Assembly: GCF_029522115.1 (NCBI RefSeq)
Contig: NZ_JAKWFK010000007.1
Location: 247,983-311,982, forward strand
Length of the DNA: 64,000 nucleotides
DNA from: Trinickia sp. Y13
Lineage (GTDB): Bacteria > Pseudomonadota > Gammaproteobacteria > Burkholderiales > Burkholderiaceae
Direction of reading: 5' to 3'
A model generated the notes under the pieces. That model was not told the DNA's origin. It did no database searches and was given only the letters and a program-made list of their open reading frames with translations. A program made the position numbers and the translations under genes. Below are positions 56,839 to 64,000 of the stretch, piece after piece. The stretch's first letter is position 1. Each line of letters begins with the position of its first letter.

Positions 56839-57225
56839 ATGAAGCGTTATGGCGTGGAAGGCGGCAAAGGTACGGGCGGTCAGCACATGCCCTTTGCACG
56901 CGCTGTCGAGGCGGATGGTTGGCTATTCGTTTCGGGGCAGACGCCGATGGTGGACGGGGAAGTCGTCAATGGCGGCATTGTCGAGCAGTCGCATCAGGCA
57001 ATCAAGAACGTGTTCTCCATTTTGGAGGAAGCCGGTTACGGCGCGGAACATGTCGTGCGCTGCGGCGTGTGGCTCGATGATCCGCGCGATTTTGCGTCGT
57101 TCAACAAAGTGTTCCGCCAGTATTTCGGCGAGCATCCGCCCGCGCGTGCGGCGGTGGTGTCGAGCATGGTGATCGATTGCAAGGTGGAGATCGACTGTGT
57201 TGCGTATAAGGCGCCGCAAAAGTAG
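56839..57225 (+). CDS. RidA family enamine/imine deaminase
   Basis: 128 residues. RidA/YjgF fold with FARAVEADGWLFVSGQTPMV-type opening, EQSHQAIKNVFSILEEAGYG and PARAAVVSSMVIDCKVEIDC. The latter retains the Arg and Glu that in RidA bind the carboxylate and activate water. It hydrolyses reactive 2-aminoacrylate-type imines formed by PLP enzymes, or acts in a linked amino acid pathway. AGGAG 7 bases before the ATG. Its place after an amino acid importer suggests it detoxifies a product of that substrate. Confidence 0.9.
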   Translation: MKRYGVEGGKGTGGQHMPFARAVEADGWLFVSGQTPMVDGEVVNGGIVEQSHQAIKNVFSILEEAGYGAEHVVRCGVWLDDPRDFASFNKVFRQYFGEHPPARAAVVSSMVIDCKVEIDCVAYKAPQK

Positions 57226-57514
57226 CGCGGGGGAGATTGCGCCCGTTGCGAGCATTCGCTCGGGTGCTCGGACGCGCGCCGACGTGGCAAGAGCCGGTTG
57301 GCGACCCGGACCAGCGCGACTGTTGCGCACGGGGCAAACGAGATAGATGCCTGGACGCGTGCGATACACAGCATGATTCCGAGTGTCGCCACCACGCCAA
57401 CGGCCGCGCGCGCTATGGGTTTCAGCGCGTGCCCAACGCTCGCCGAGATGTCGACGCGCGCTCATGGTGGAACAGTTTCTATAGAATGCGAGCGCCTAAA
57501 AAATCACGCGCTCG

Positions 57515-58102
57515 ATGTCCAAGTTAGAAATAGCCATCTGCGAGACGCCGGCCGAGTTCGCACATAGATTCGGCCGGCTGACCTATCAGGGTAGCCTGTG
57601 GGACCTCACTCATCTCGACCCAATTGCATTTCAATGTGACCTGGATTTGGGGTTTCGATCGACGGTGCTCGTGCTGTTTTCCTGCCATTGCTTCACCCGC
57701 AGTTTCGCTTGGGATTCACGCGTCCGCATAGAAATTCCGCGTGATGAAATCTATAACGATGGGCGAGAGGAAAGGGTCTTGTGCCCAGAGCGATACGAAG
57801 CATCGCGTCAAATGTTGCGCGATCTCGTTCTAACGTTGCCCGGACGGCGCATCATCATGGCCGACCAACGTCAACAGAACTTCGTGACAGTCGAAACGAC
57901 GACCGCGTCGGGTGAGCGCTCGCTGTATGCGGTGTTCTTCGAGGTGGAGAAGGATAGGACACGGAAACATCGGATACTGCTCCGTATACAATCCGCTTAT
58001 ACGCTCGAGCAGGGCCTGACGAAGCGCCAGAAAGAAGCTAAGAAGGTTACATTGCGAAGCGTTCTGCGAGCGACTGCGGAAGGCCGGAAAATCCACCCAT
58101 AA
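57515..58102 (+). CDS. Hypothetical protein of 195 residues in a lower-GC stretch
   Basis: I do not recognise a named family. The N-terminal half is mixed beta/alpha: FAHRFGRLTYQGSLWDLTHL, VLFSCHCFTRSFAWD with a Cys/His pair, and EERVLCPERYEASRQMLRDL. The C-terminal half is a beta segment (NFVTVETTTASGERSLYAVF) ending in a basic tail (GLTKRQKEAKKVTLRSVLRA). No signal peptide or membrane helix is present. GC content is visibly lower than in neighbouring genes, and it stands alone between RidA and acnA, so transfer on a small mobile segment is plausible. It ends just before a hairpin at 58116. It is probably expressed, but its function is unknown. Confidence 0.6.
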   Translation: MSKLEIAICETPAEFAHRFGRLTYQGSLWDLTHLDPIAFQCDLDLGFRSTVLVLFSCHCFTRSFAWDSRVRIEIPRDEIYNDGREERVLCPERYEASRQMLRDLVLTLPGRRIIMADQRQQNFVTVETTTASGERSLYAVFFEVEKDRTRKHRILLRIQSAYTLEQGLTKRQKEAKKVTLRSVLRATAEGRKIHP

Positions 58103-58115
58103 CGCAGAATGACCA

Positions 58116-58137
58116 ACGGCTGCCTTTCGGCAGCCGT
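58116..58137 (+). terminator. Hairpin after the 57515 gene
   Basis: ACGGCTGCC at 58116-58124 and GGCAGCCGT at 58129-58137 are fully complementary around TTTC, 13 bases after the stop. There is no T-run, but the position and 9-bp stem suit a transcription end. Confidence 0.55.
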
Positions 58138-58427
58138 CGCATGCGAGGCTCTCTATCCACCTTGCGGCAGAATTCCCACTCCAGGTGGGACCCGGTCACC
58201 CGGGCGGCGCTACGTTTTTTGCACTCGCTCACACGTAGCTTTCGTCAGGACTATAACGATTCCCACCGCTACCGTCAAGACAAGGCCTTGTCCAATGGCA
58301 AAGGAGTCCGAGCGGGATGACAATGGCTGTTCTCCTTCGCCAACTCGTGCTGATGCGCTTGTGATCATCTACCCGCCGATCGTCCGACCTTCCGTCCCTA
58401 GCAACTCGCAGGGATAGTCGGAGCCTT

Positions 58428-58484
58428 AAAACCCGGCCAAAGCCCGGTTTAGCATCGCCGCGCTTCGAAACGACGAAGCGCGGC
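58428..58484 (-). terminator. Tandem hairpins after acnA
   Basis: Leftward, GCCGCGCTTCG pairs with CGAAGCGCGGC (58457-58484, 11 bp). A second stem follows, AAACCGGGC/GCCGGGTTT with one mismatch (58429-58450), running into TTTT. They lie 35 to 90 bases past the acnA stop and should end its transcript. Confidence 0.7.
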
Positions 58485-58518
58485 GCCTGTGAATCAACGG
58501 TTCGCTGACATCGAGGTT

Positions 58519-61236
58519 TTACGCCGCGAGCAGCGAGCGCAACACGAACGGCAAAATCCCGCCGTGCTTGTAGTAGTCGACTTCGATCGGGGTATCGATA
58601 CGAAGCAGCACGGGCACACGTTGCGTCGCGCCGTCCTTGCGATGGATCACGAGCGTGACTTCTTGCTGCGGCTTGAACTCGTCACCCAGGCCTTCGATAT
58701 CGTACGTTTCCTCGCCCGTGATGCCGAGCGATTGCACGCTGTCCGTGCCGACGAACTGCAGCGGCAGCACACCCATGCCGACGAGGTTCGAACGATGGAT
58801 CCGCTCGAAGCTGCGCGCCACGACCGCCTTCACTCCCAGCAACTGCGTGCCCTTGGCCGCCCAATCGCGCGATGAGCCCGTGCCATACTCCTCGCCCGCG
58901 AAAATCATCGTCGGCGTGCCCGCGTCGATGTACTTCATCGCCGCGTCATAGATCGACAACTGCTCGCCACTCGGCTGGTGTACCGTCAGCCCGCCCTCCA
59001 CGCGCGTGCCGTCGGCCTTCGGCGGAATCATGAGGTTCTTGATCCGAACGTTCGCGAACGTGCCGCGCATCATCACGTCGTGATTGCCGCGGCGCGAGCC
59101 GTAGCTGTTGAAGTCGGCCTTTTGCACGCCGTTCGCCTTGAGCCACTTGCCGGCCGGCGAATCTTCCTTGATCGAGCCCGCCGGGCTGATGTGGTCAGTG
59201 GTGACCGAATCACCGAAGATACCGAGCGCCCGCGCGCCTTGGATCGCCGGGATCGTGTCCGACGGCGTCATCGAGAAGTCCGTGCCGAAGAACGGCGGCT
59301 CCGCGATGTACGTCGACTTCGGCCAGTCGTACACCTGACCTTCTTCACCCGCGATCTTGCTCCAGAGGTCCCCCTGCTTGGTGAGCTGCGAGTAGTTCGT
59401 GCGGAATGCATGGGCATCGAGCGCGAACTTGAGCAACGCGTTGATCTCTTCGCTCGTCGGCCAAATGTCGCCGAGATAAATATCCCTGCCGCCATTGCCC
59501 TTGCCGACCGGCTCGGTCATCAAGTCGCGCGTGACGGTGCCCGCAATCGCATAGGCCACGACGAGCGGCGGCGAGGCGAGGAAGTTCGCGCGAATGTTCG
59601 GGTGGATACGCGCTTCAAAGTTGCGATTGCCCGACAACACGGCAGCCGCGACGACATCGTTCTTCGTGATCGCTTCGTTCAACTCCGGCGTGAGATCGCC
59701 CGCGTTGCCGATACACGTCGTGCAGCCGTAAGCGGCCAGTTCGAAGCCGAGTTTCGACAAGTACGGCATCAGGCCCGTCTTCGTCAGGTATTCGGTGACG
59801 ATGCGCGATCCCGGCGCCAACGACGTTTTGATGTGCGGCGCCACCGTCAGCCCGGCTTCCACGGCCTTCTTCGCCAGCAAGCCGGCGGCCAGCAGCACGC
59901 TCGGGTTCGACGTGTTCGTGCACGACGTGATCGCGGCGATCAGCACGTCGCCGTTCTTGAGCTTCACGCCATTGGATGTTTCGTACTCGGCGTCGAGATC
60001 GGCCGGCTTCTTGGCGAAGCCGTTCTCGCCGACGGGCTTGACGAACAGATCGGCGAACGTCGATTTGACGTGGCCGATCTCGATGCGGTCTTGCGGGCGC
60101 TTGGGGCCGGCCAGCGAGGGCGCCACGGTGGCGAGGTCGAGCGTGACGACCTTCGTGTAGTCGATCTGACCGGCCTTCGGAATGCCGAACAGCTCTTGCG
60201 CTTTGAAGTAGTTTTCGAACGCGGCAATTTCCGCGTCGGTGCGCCCTGTGCCCTTGAAGTAATCGATCGTCTTTTCGTCGACGGGGAAGAAGCCCATCGT
60301 CGCGCCATACTCGGGTGCCATGTTGCCGATGGTCGCGCGGTCGGGCAGCGTCAGCGATGCCGTGCCGTCGCCGAAGAATTCGACGAACTTGCCGACCACC
60401 TTCTCCTTGCGCAGCATCTCGGTGATCGTCAACACGAGGTCGGTTGCCGTCACGCCTTCGCGCAGCTTGCCCTTGAGCTCGACGCCGACGACATCGGGGG
60501 TCAAGAAGTACACCGGCTGGCCGAGCATGCCCGCTTCTGCTTCGATGCCGCCCACGCCCCAGCCCACCACGCCGATGCCGTTGATCATCGTCGTGTGGCT
60601 GTCCGTGCCGACGAGCGTGTCGGGGTAGTACACGGTATCGGCGCCTTCGGTCTTCTTATGCACGCCGCGCGCGAGATATTCGAGGTTCACCTGGTGAACG
60701 ATGCCGACGCCGGGCGGCACCACCTTGAATGTGTCGAACGCCTGCATGCCCCACTTCATGAACTGATACCGCTCGTTGTTGCGCTGAAACTCGAGCTTCA
60801 TGTTCAGATCGAGTGCGTCCTTTTGACGGAAGTAGTCGATCTGCACTGAATGGTCGACCACGAGATCGACGGGCACGAGCGGCTCGATCGTCTTGGGGTT
60901 CTTGCCCGTGCGCTTGGCGACGCCGCGCATCGCGGCGATGTCGGCCAACAGCGGCACGCCCGTGAAATCCTGCAGCACGACCCGCGCGACCACGAACGGA
61001 ATCTCGTCCACGCGAGGGGCATTCGGTTTCCAGTTGGCGAGTTGCTTGATGTGCTCTTCCGAGACCTTCTTCTCGTCGTAATTGCGCAGCACCGATTCCA
61101 GAACGATACGGATCGACACGGGCAGCCGGTCGATCTTGACGTTCAACGCCTTGCCGAGCTGGGGCAGCGAGTAGAACTTGCCCTTGCCGGAGCCGCTGTC
61201 GAATTCCTTGAGCGTGTTGTGCAGATTGTGGGCCAT
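58519..61236 (-). CDS. acnA: Aconitate hydratase (AcnA type)
   Basis: 905 residues. It opens [20 protein letters not shown]. The iron-sulfur ligands are one Cys in [14 protein letters not shown] and two in [16 protein letters not shown]. Substrate residues occur in [11 protein letters not shown] and [20 protein letters not shown], and the swivel domain in [17 protein letters not shown]. It interconverts citrate and isocitrate; next to prpC and prpD it may also hydrate 2-methylaconitate to 2-methylisocitrate, completing that route. It is the last gene of the leftward prp block, 101 bases after prpD. GGAAAAACC precedes the ATG. A paired terminator follows. Confidence 0.95.
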   Translation of the reverse strand: MAHNLHNTLKEFDSGSGKGKFYSLPQLGKALNVKIDRLPVSIRIVLESVLRNYDEKKVSEEHIKQLANWKPNAPRVDEIPFVVARVVLQDFTGVPLLADIAAMRGVAKRTGKNPKTIEPLVPVDLVVDHSVQIDYFRQKDALDLNMKLEFQRNNERYQFMKWGMQAFDTFKVVPPGVGIVHQVNLEYLARGVHKKTEGADTVYYPDTLVGTDSHTTMINGIGVVGWGVGGIEAEAGMLGQPVYFLTPDVVGVELKGKLREGVTATDLVLTITEMLRKEKVVGKFVEFFGDGTASLTLPDRATIGNMAPEYGATMGFFPVDEKTIDYFKGTGRTDAEIAAFENYFKAQELFGIPKAGQIDYTKVVTLDLATVAPSLAGPKRPQDRIEIGHVKSTFADLFVKPVGENGFAKKPADLDAEYETSNGVKLKNGDVLIAAITSCTNTSNPSVLLAAGLLAKKAVEAGLTVAPHIKTSLAPGSRIVTEYLTKTGLMPYLSKLGFELAAYGCTTCIGNAGDLTPELNEAITKNDVVAAAVLSGNRNFEARIHPNIRANFLASPPLVVAYAIAGTVTRDLMTEPVGKGNGGRDIYLGDIWPTSEEINALLKFALDAHAFRTNYSQLTKQGDLWSKIAGEEGQVYDWPKSTYIAEPPFFGTDFSMTPSDTIPAIQGARALGIFGDSVTTDHISPAGSIKEDSPAGKWLKANGVQKADFNSYGSRRGNHDVMMRGTFANVRIKNLMIPPKADGTRVEGGLTVHQPSGEQLSIYDAAMKYIDAGTPTMIFAGEEYGTGSSRDWAAKGTQLLGVKAVVARSFERIHRSNLVGMGVLPLQFVGTDSVQSLGITGEETYDIEGLGDEFKPQQEVTLVIHRKDGATQRVPVLLRIDTPIEVDYYKHGGILPFVLRSLLAA

Positions 61237-61337
61237 GGTTTTTCCTAGGTTAGAGCGAGGAAATGACGTTGCTACGTTTTTCTTGAACCTTGAACCAGCG
61301 TTCGGACTTGCCTAGATCTTGCCTAATTCGGGACTGT

Positions 61338-62789
61338 CTAAATGACGTACATATCGACGTACTCGTGGACAGGCATCGTTTCGAGCCTCGCTTGGTCGAG
61401 CGAGACATCGAGAATTGCCTGGCGCTGTTTCTCGGGGAAGCGGCGGGCGAGGTTCGTCTTGAACTTTTCCACGAGCAGCGGCATGCCTTCGGCGCGGCGC
61501 CGCTTGTGGCCGATCGGATATTCGACGACGACTTCATCGAGCTTCGTGCCGTCGGTGAACTCGACCGTCAACGCGTTTGCGATCGAGCGCTTGCTGGGGT
61601 CGTGATAGTCGGCCGTGAAGGCGGGGTCTTCCACGCACACCGTCTTCGCGCGCAGGGCGTCGATGCGTGGATCGGCGGCGATGTCGTCTTCATAGTCGGC
61701 CGCCGTCAAGCGCCCGAAAATCATCGGCACGGCCACCATGTATTGGATGCAATGGTCGCGATCTGCCGGATTGGCGAGCGGGCCTGTCTTGTCGATAATC
61801 CGTATCGCCGCTTCGTGCGTGCGAATCGTGATTTTCGCGATGTCTTCGATGCGTTTGCCCGCCGCATGCAACCGGCCGTGCAGCGTCATTGCTGCTTCAG
61901 CTGCGGTTTGCGCGTGAAACTCGGCCGGAAACGAAATCTTGAAGAGCACGTTTTCCATCACGTACGAACCGTAGGGCCGTTGCATCTTGAACGGTTGGCC
62001 CTTGAACAGAACGTCGTAAAAGCCCCATGTCTTCGCGGTCAGCACCGAGGGGTAGCCCATTTCGCCCGTTTTGGCGATCAGGGCGAGCCGCACGGCGCGC
62101 GCGGTGGCGTCGCCCGCTGCCCACGATTTGCGCGACCCGGTATTCGGTGCGTGCCGGTAAGTGCGCAGCGAATGCCCGTCCACGAACGCGAGCGAAACCG
62201 CGTTGATCAGTTCGTCGCGCGAAAGGCCGAGCAACTGTCCGGCCACGGCCGTCGACGCCAGCTTGACGAGCAGGACGTGGTCCAGCCCGACCTTGTTGAA
62301 CGAATTCTCGAGCGCGATCACGCCTTGAATTTCATGCGCCTTGACCATCGCCGTCAAAACGTCCTTCATGACGAACGGCGGTTTCCCGGCGGCTACGGCG
62401 GTGCGCGATAGCCAATCGGCCGTTGCCAGGATCGCGCCCAGGTTGTCCGACGGGTGTCCCCACTCGGCGGCGAGCCACGTGTCGTTGAAATCGAGCCAAC
62501 GGATCATCGCCCCGATGTTGAAGGCGGCTTGGACGGGATCGAGCTGAAATTGCGTGCCGGGCACCTTGGCCCCGTTGGGCACGATCGTGCCGGGGACGAT
62601 CGGCCCCATCAGCTTCGTGCAAGCAGGGTACGAAAGAGCCTCGAGCCCGCAGCCGAGCGTATCGATCAAGCAATGTCGGGCCGTATCGAGCGCCAGCGCG
62701 CTATCGATGCGGTAATCCAGGACGTAGTCGACGATGTCGACCAGCACCTGATCCGGCGCAGGCCGGACATTGAGGATCGGGGCAGACAT
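61338..62789 (-). CDS. prpD: 2-methylcitrate dehydratase
   Basis: 483 residues from the ATG at 62789 ([14 protein letters not shown]), equal to the length recalled for Escherichia coli PrpD; the frame extends 33 codons upstream without reason. MmgE/PrpD family motifs are clear: [39 protein letters not shown] and [20 protein letters not shown]. It dehydrates 2-methylcitrate to 2-methylaconitate in propionate degradation, without an iron-sulfur cluster. A small periplasmic protein gene lies 23 bases upstream and prpC beyond it. Confidence 0.95.
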   Translation of the reverse strand: MSAPILNVRPAPDQVLVDIVDYVLDYRIDSALALDTARHCLIDTLGCGLEALSYPACTKLMGPIVPGTIVPNGAKVPGTQFQLDPVQAAFNIGAMIRWLDFNDTWLAAEWGHPSDNLGAILATADWLSRTAVAAGKPPFVMKDVLTAMVKAHEIQGVIALENSFNKVGLDHVLLVKLASTAVAGQLLGLSRDELINAVSLAFVDGHSLRTYRHAPNTGSRKSWAAGDATARAVRLALIAKTGEMGYPSVLTAKTWGFYDVLFKGQPFKMQRPYGSYVMENVLFKISFPAEFHAQTAAEAAMTLHGRLHAAGKRIEDIAKITIRTHEAAIRIIDKTGPLANPADRDHCIQYMVAVPMIFGRLTAADYEDDIAADPRIDALRAKTVCVEDPAFTADYHDPSKRSIANALTVEFTDGTKLDEVVVEYPIGHKRRRAEGMPLLVEKFKTNLARRFPEKQRQAILDVSLDQARLETMPVHEYVDMYVI

Positions 62790-62812
62790 GGGTCGAGGCT
62801 CCCGGCCGGTGC

Positions 62813-63319
62813 TTAGCCGCCCGACTTTTGCAGTGCGTTCGACTGCGTCGGGGCTGGAGCGCCTTGCACCATTTGCGCCGTCTTGCATTCGTCGGCGAGG
62901 CGCGAGCCGTCGTGATCCGAGAACAGCATCGCTTTAGTCGGGATCACGACGAGGTCCATACCCGTGGCGGCGTCATGGAAACGATCGGCGCCCGTGGTCG
63001 TGGCTTCGCGCGGCAGCTTGTAGTTCTTGTTGCCCCAGTGAACCGTAACGATTTGGTCACGCTTCATGTCGCCCTTCAAATCGAAAGACAGCCCTTCGTT
63101 GCAGGACCAGAGCACCGAGCCTTCCGGCACCGGATCGGTTTTGGCGACCGACTTTTTCGATTTGCGCTTGATGAGGCGGTGCTTCGGCGCGGGGGCCTTC
63201 GCTTTGGTGGCCGCTTTCTTGGTGGCCGTGGCCCCGTTTTGCGCGAATGCGGTGTTCGCGGTGACAAGCGACGTGGCGGAGAGCGCGGCGACCACGGCGG
63301 CGATCAGCAATTTCTTCAT
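62813..63319 (-). CDS. Exported protein with MliC-like (lysozyme-inhibitor) domain
   Basis: 168 residues from the ATG at 63319 ([20 protein letters not shown]). A Sec signal peptide, probably cleaved near AFA-QNG (residue 27), is followed by a basic Lys/Ala-rich linker of about 40 residues. The C-terminal domain has the MliC/PliC pattern of two Cys ([12 protein letters not shown] and DECKTAQ), an even beta-strand rhythm and a G-A-D-R-F-type loop. That family inhibits host or phage C-type lysozymes in the periplasm. The similarity is by pattern only. Its place between prpC and prpD is odd for an envelope protein. Confidence 0.65.
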   Translation of the reverse strand: MKKLLIAAVVAALSATSLVTANTAFAQNGATATKKAATKAKAPAPKHRLIKRKSKKSVAKTDPVPEGSVLWSCNEGLSFDLKGDMKRDQIVTVHWGNKNYKLPREATTTGADRFHDAATGMDLVVIPTKAMLFSDHDGSRLADECKTAQMVQGAPAPTQSNALQKSGG

Positions 63320-63428
63320 GGAATCAAGGCCTTGTGAATAACGATGAGACAAATAGAACGGAACTGCGCGGCGGGCGGTGTCGCTCGCGCCGGCTACGCG
63401 CGCGGCTTATTGTTTCGCGCGGCGGTCG

Positions 63429-64000
63429 CTATTTTCTCCTATTTAGCGGTACAAACTTCAGATTTTCGGGTCCTGTGTAGTTCGCGCTCGGCCGGATGAT
63501 CTTGTTGTCGACGCGCTGCTCGATGATGTGCGCGCTCCAGCCGGAGGTGCGCGAGATGACGAACAGCGGCGTGAACATGGCCGTGGGCACGCCCATCATG
63601 TGATACGACACGGCGCTGAACCAGTCCAGATTCGGGAACATTTTCTTGGCGTCCCACATCACCGTTTCGAGCCGCTCGGCGATGTTGAACAAGCGCATGT
63701 CCTCGGCTTCCTTGGACAGCTTGCGCGCCACTTCCTTGATCACTTTGTTGCGCGGGTCGGAAATCGTATAGACCGGATGCCCGAAGCCGATCACCACTTC
63801 CTTGTTCTCGACGCGGCGGCGGATGTCGGCCTCGGCTTCGTCGGGCGTGGTGTAGCGCGTTTGAATCTCGAACGCCGCTTCGTTGGCGCCGCCGTGCTTC
63901 GGGCCGCGCAGCGCGCCGATTGCACCGGTGATGGCCGAATAGATGTCCGAACCGGTGCCGGCGATGACGCGGCCCGTGAACGTGGAGGCGTTGAACTCGT
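63429..64000 (-). CDS. prpC: 2-methylcitrate synthase, C-terminal part (5' end outside window)
   Basis: The frame is open to the window edge at 64000 and ends at TAG (63429-63431); about 190 residues are visible. Citrate-synthase-family residues are present: His in [13 protein letters not shown], His in [15 protein letters not shown] and Asp in [19 protein letters not shown]. The ending [19 protein letters not shown] and the [11 protein letters not shown] stretch are typical of PrpC rather than GltA. It condenses propionyl-CoA with oxaloacetate. The MliC-like gene begins 109 bases downstream. Confidence 0.92.
   Translation of the reverse strand, partial: EFNASTFTGRVIAGTGSDIYSAITGAIGALRGPKHGGANEAAFEIQTRYTTPDEAEADIRRRVENKEVVIGFGHPVYTISDPRNKVIKEVARKLSKEAEDMRLFNIAERLETVMWDAKKMFPNLDWFSAVSYHMMGVPTAMFTPLFVISRTSGWSAHIIEQRVDNKIIRPSANYTGPENLKFVPLNRRK

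Larger units (their letters stand above)
58103..58518. other. Intergenic stretch between the orphan gene and acnA
   Basis: 416 bases without a convincing gene. It holds the 58116 hairpin, the widely spaced inverted repeat GCTACG...CGTAGC at about 58208-58238, and the acnA terminator at 58428-58484. Short open frames lack ribosome sites. Confidence 0.4.

Noticed and set aside
58047..58232. 61-codon leftward ORF at the end of the orphan gene
   Set aside because: It overlaps the 57515 gene and the 58116 hairpin and has no ribosome site; no family could be supported.
58978..60849. 623-codon open frame antisense to acnA
   Set aside because: Same reasoning: composition is that of a reverse shadow and acnA is unambiguous on the other strand.

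Overview
This is a high-GC Burkholderiaceae chromosomal segment, of the Burkholderia/Paraburkholderia/Trinickia type. The assignment rests on gene content: a lipase with its own foldase in tandem, an AcnA-PrpD-PrpC block, MocR and GcvA-type LysR regulators, and alanine- and arginine-rich high-GC coding throughout. It is recall-based, with no database search. No tRNA, rRNA, CRISPR array, intact transposon or phage was seen.

Layout. 1-10551: the end of an ABC-2 permease, a Pat-like acyl-CoA-synthetase/GNAT protein, small enzymes (VOC, thioesterase), a chemotaxis receptor, an AGE-family epimerase, MgtC, and a repeat-rich membrane protein. 10639-18697: the copper ATPase copA behind a CueR-type promoter, a DUF1254 lipoprotein and a giant DUF748 envelope protein. 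18855-20977: an ABC exporter preceded by a 22-codon leader ORF and hairpins. 21461-23626: secreted lipase lipA and its foldase. 23709-30003: a MocR regulator divergent from a four-gene polyamine-type ABC importer.

30133-40499 is a complete L-rhamnose unit. It has an importer (rhaS, rhaT, rhaP, rhaQ) plus lactonase, a LysR regulator, and four enzymes (two SDRs, L-rhamnonate dehydratase, FAH hydrolase). Together these fit the non-phosphorylated diketo-hydrolase route to pyruvate and lactate. Both leftward promoters carry a GATAAC-containing box, suggesting common LysR control.

40681-46913 is a nitrogen-compound locus. Creatininase and an NCS1 permease are divergent from azoreductase, amidase and DUF1989 genes, followed by a LysR gene. 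Two perfect CTCAAC/GTTGAG palindromes lie in the divergent promoter. This is the best candidate for an undescribed pathway.

47076-52637 is mixed: YceH, a low-GC FkbM methyltransferase patch with a possible IS-end scar, a methyltransferase, an LpxL-type acyltransferase, a frameshifted remnant of a GH42 beta-galactosidase, an AsnC regulator and a small hydrolase. 52901-57225 is a polar amino acid ABC importer with an IclR regulator and RidA. 57515-58102 is an orphan gene of lower GC. 58519-64000 (leftward) is the methylcitrate/aconitase block prpC (partial), an MliC-like periplasmic protein, prpD and acnA.

Gene starts were moved inward from the longest open frame wherever a Shine-Dalgarno site or family alignment favoured it; each case is stated.
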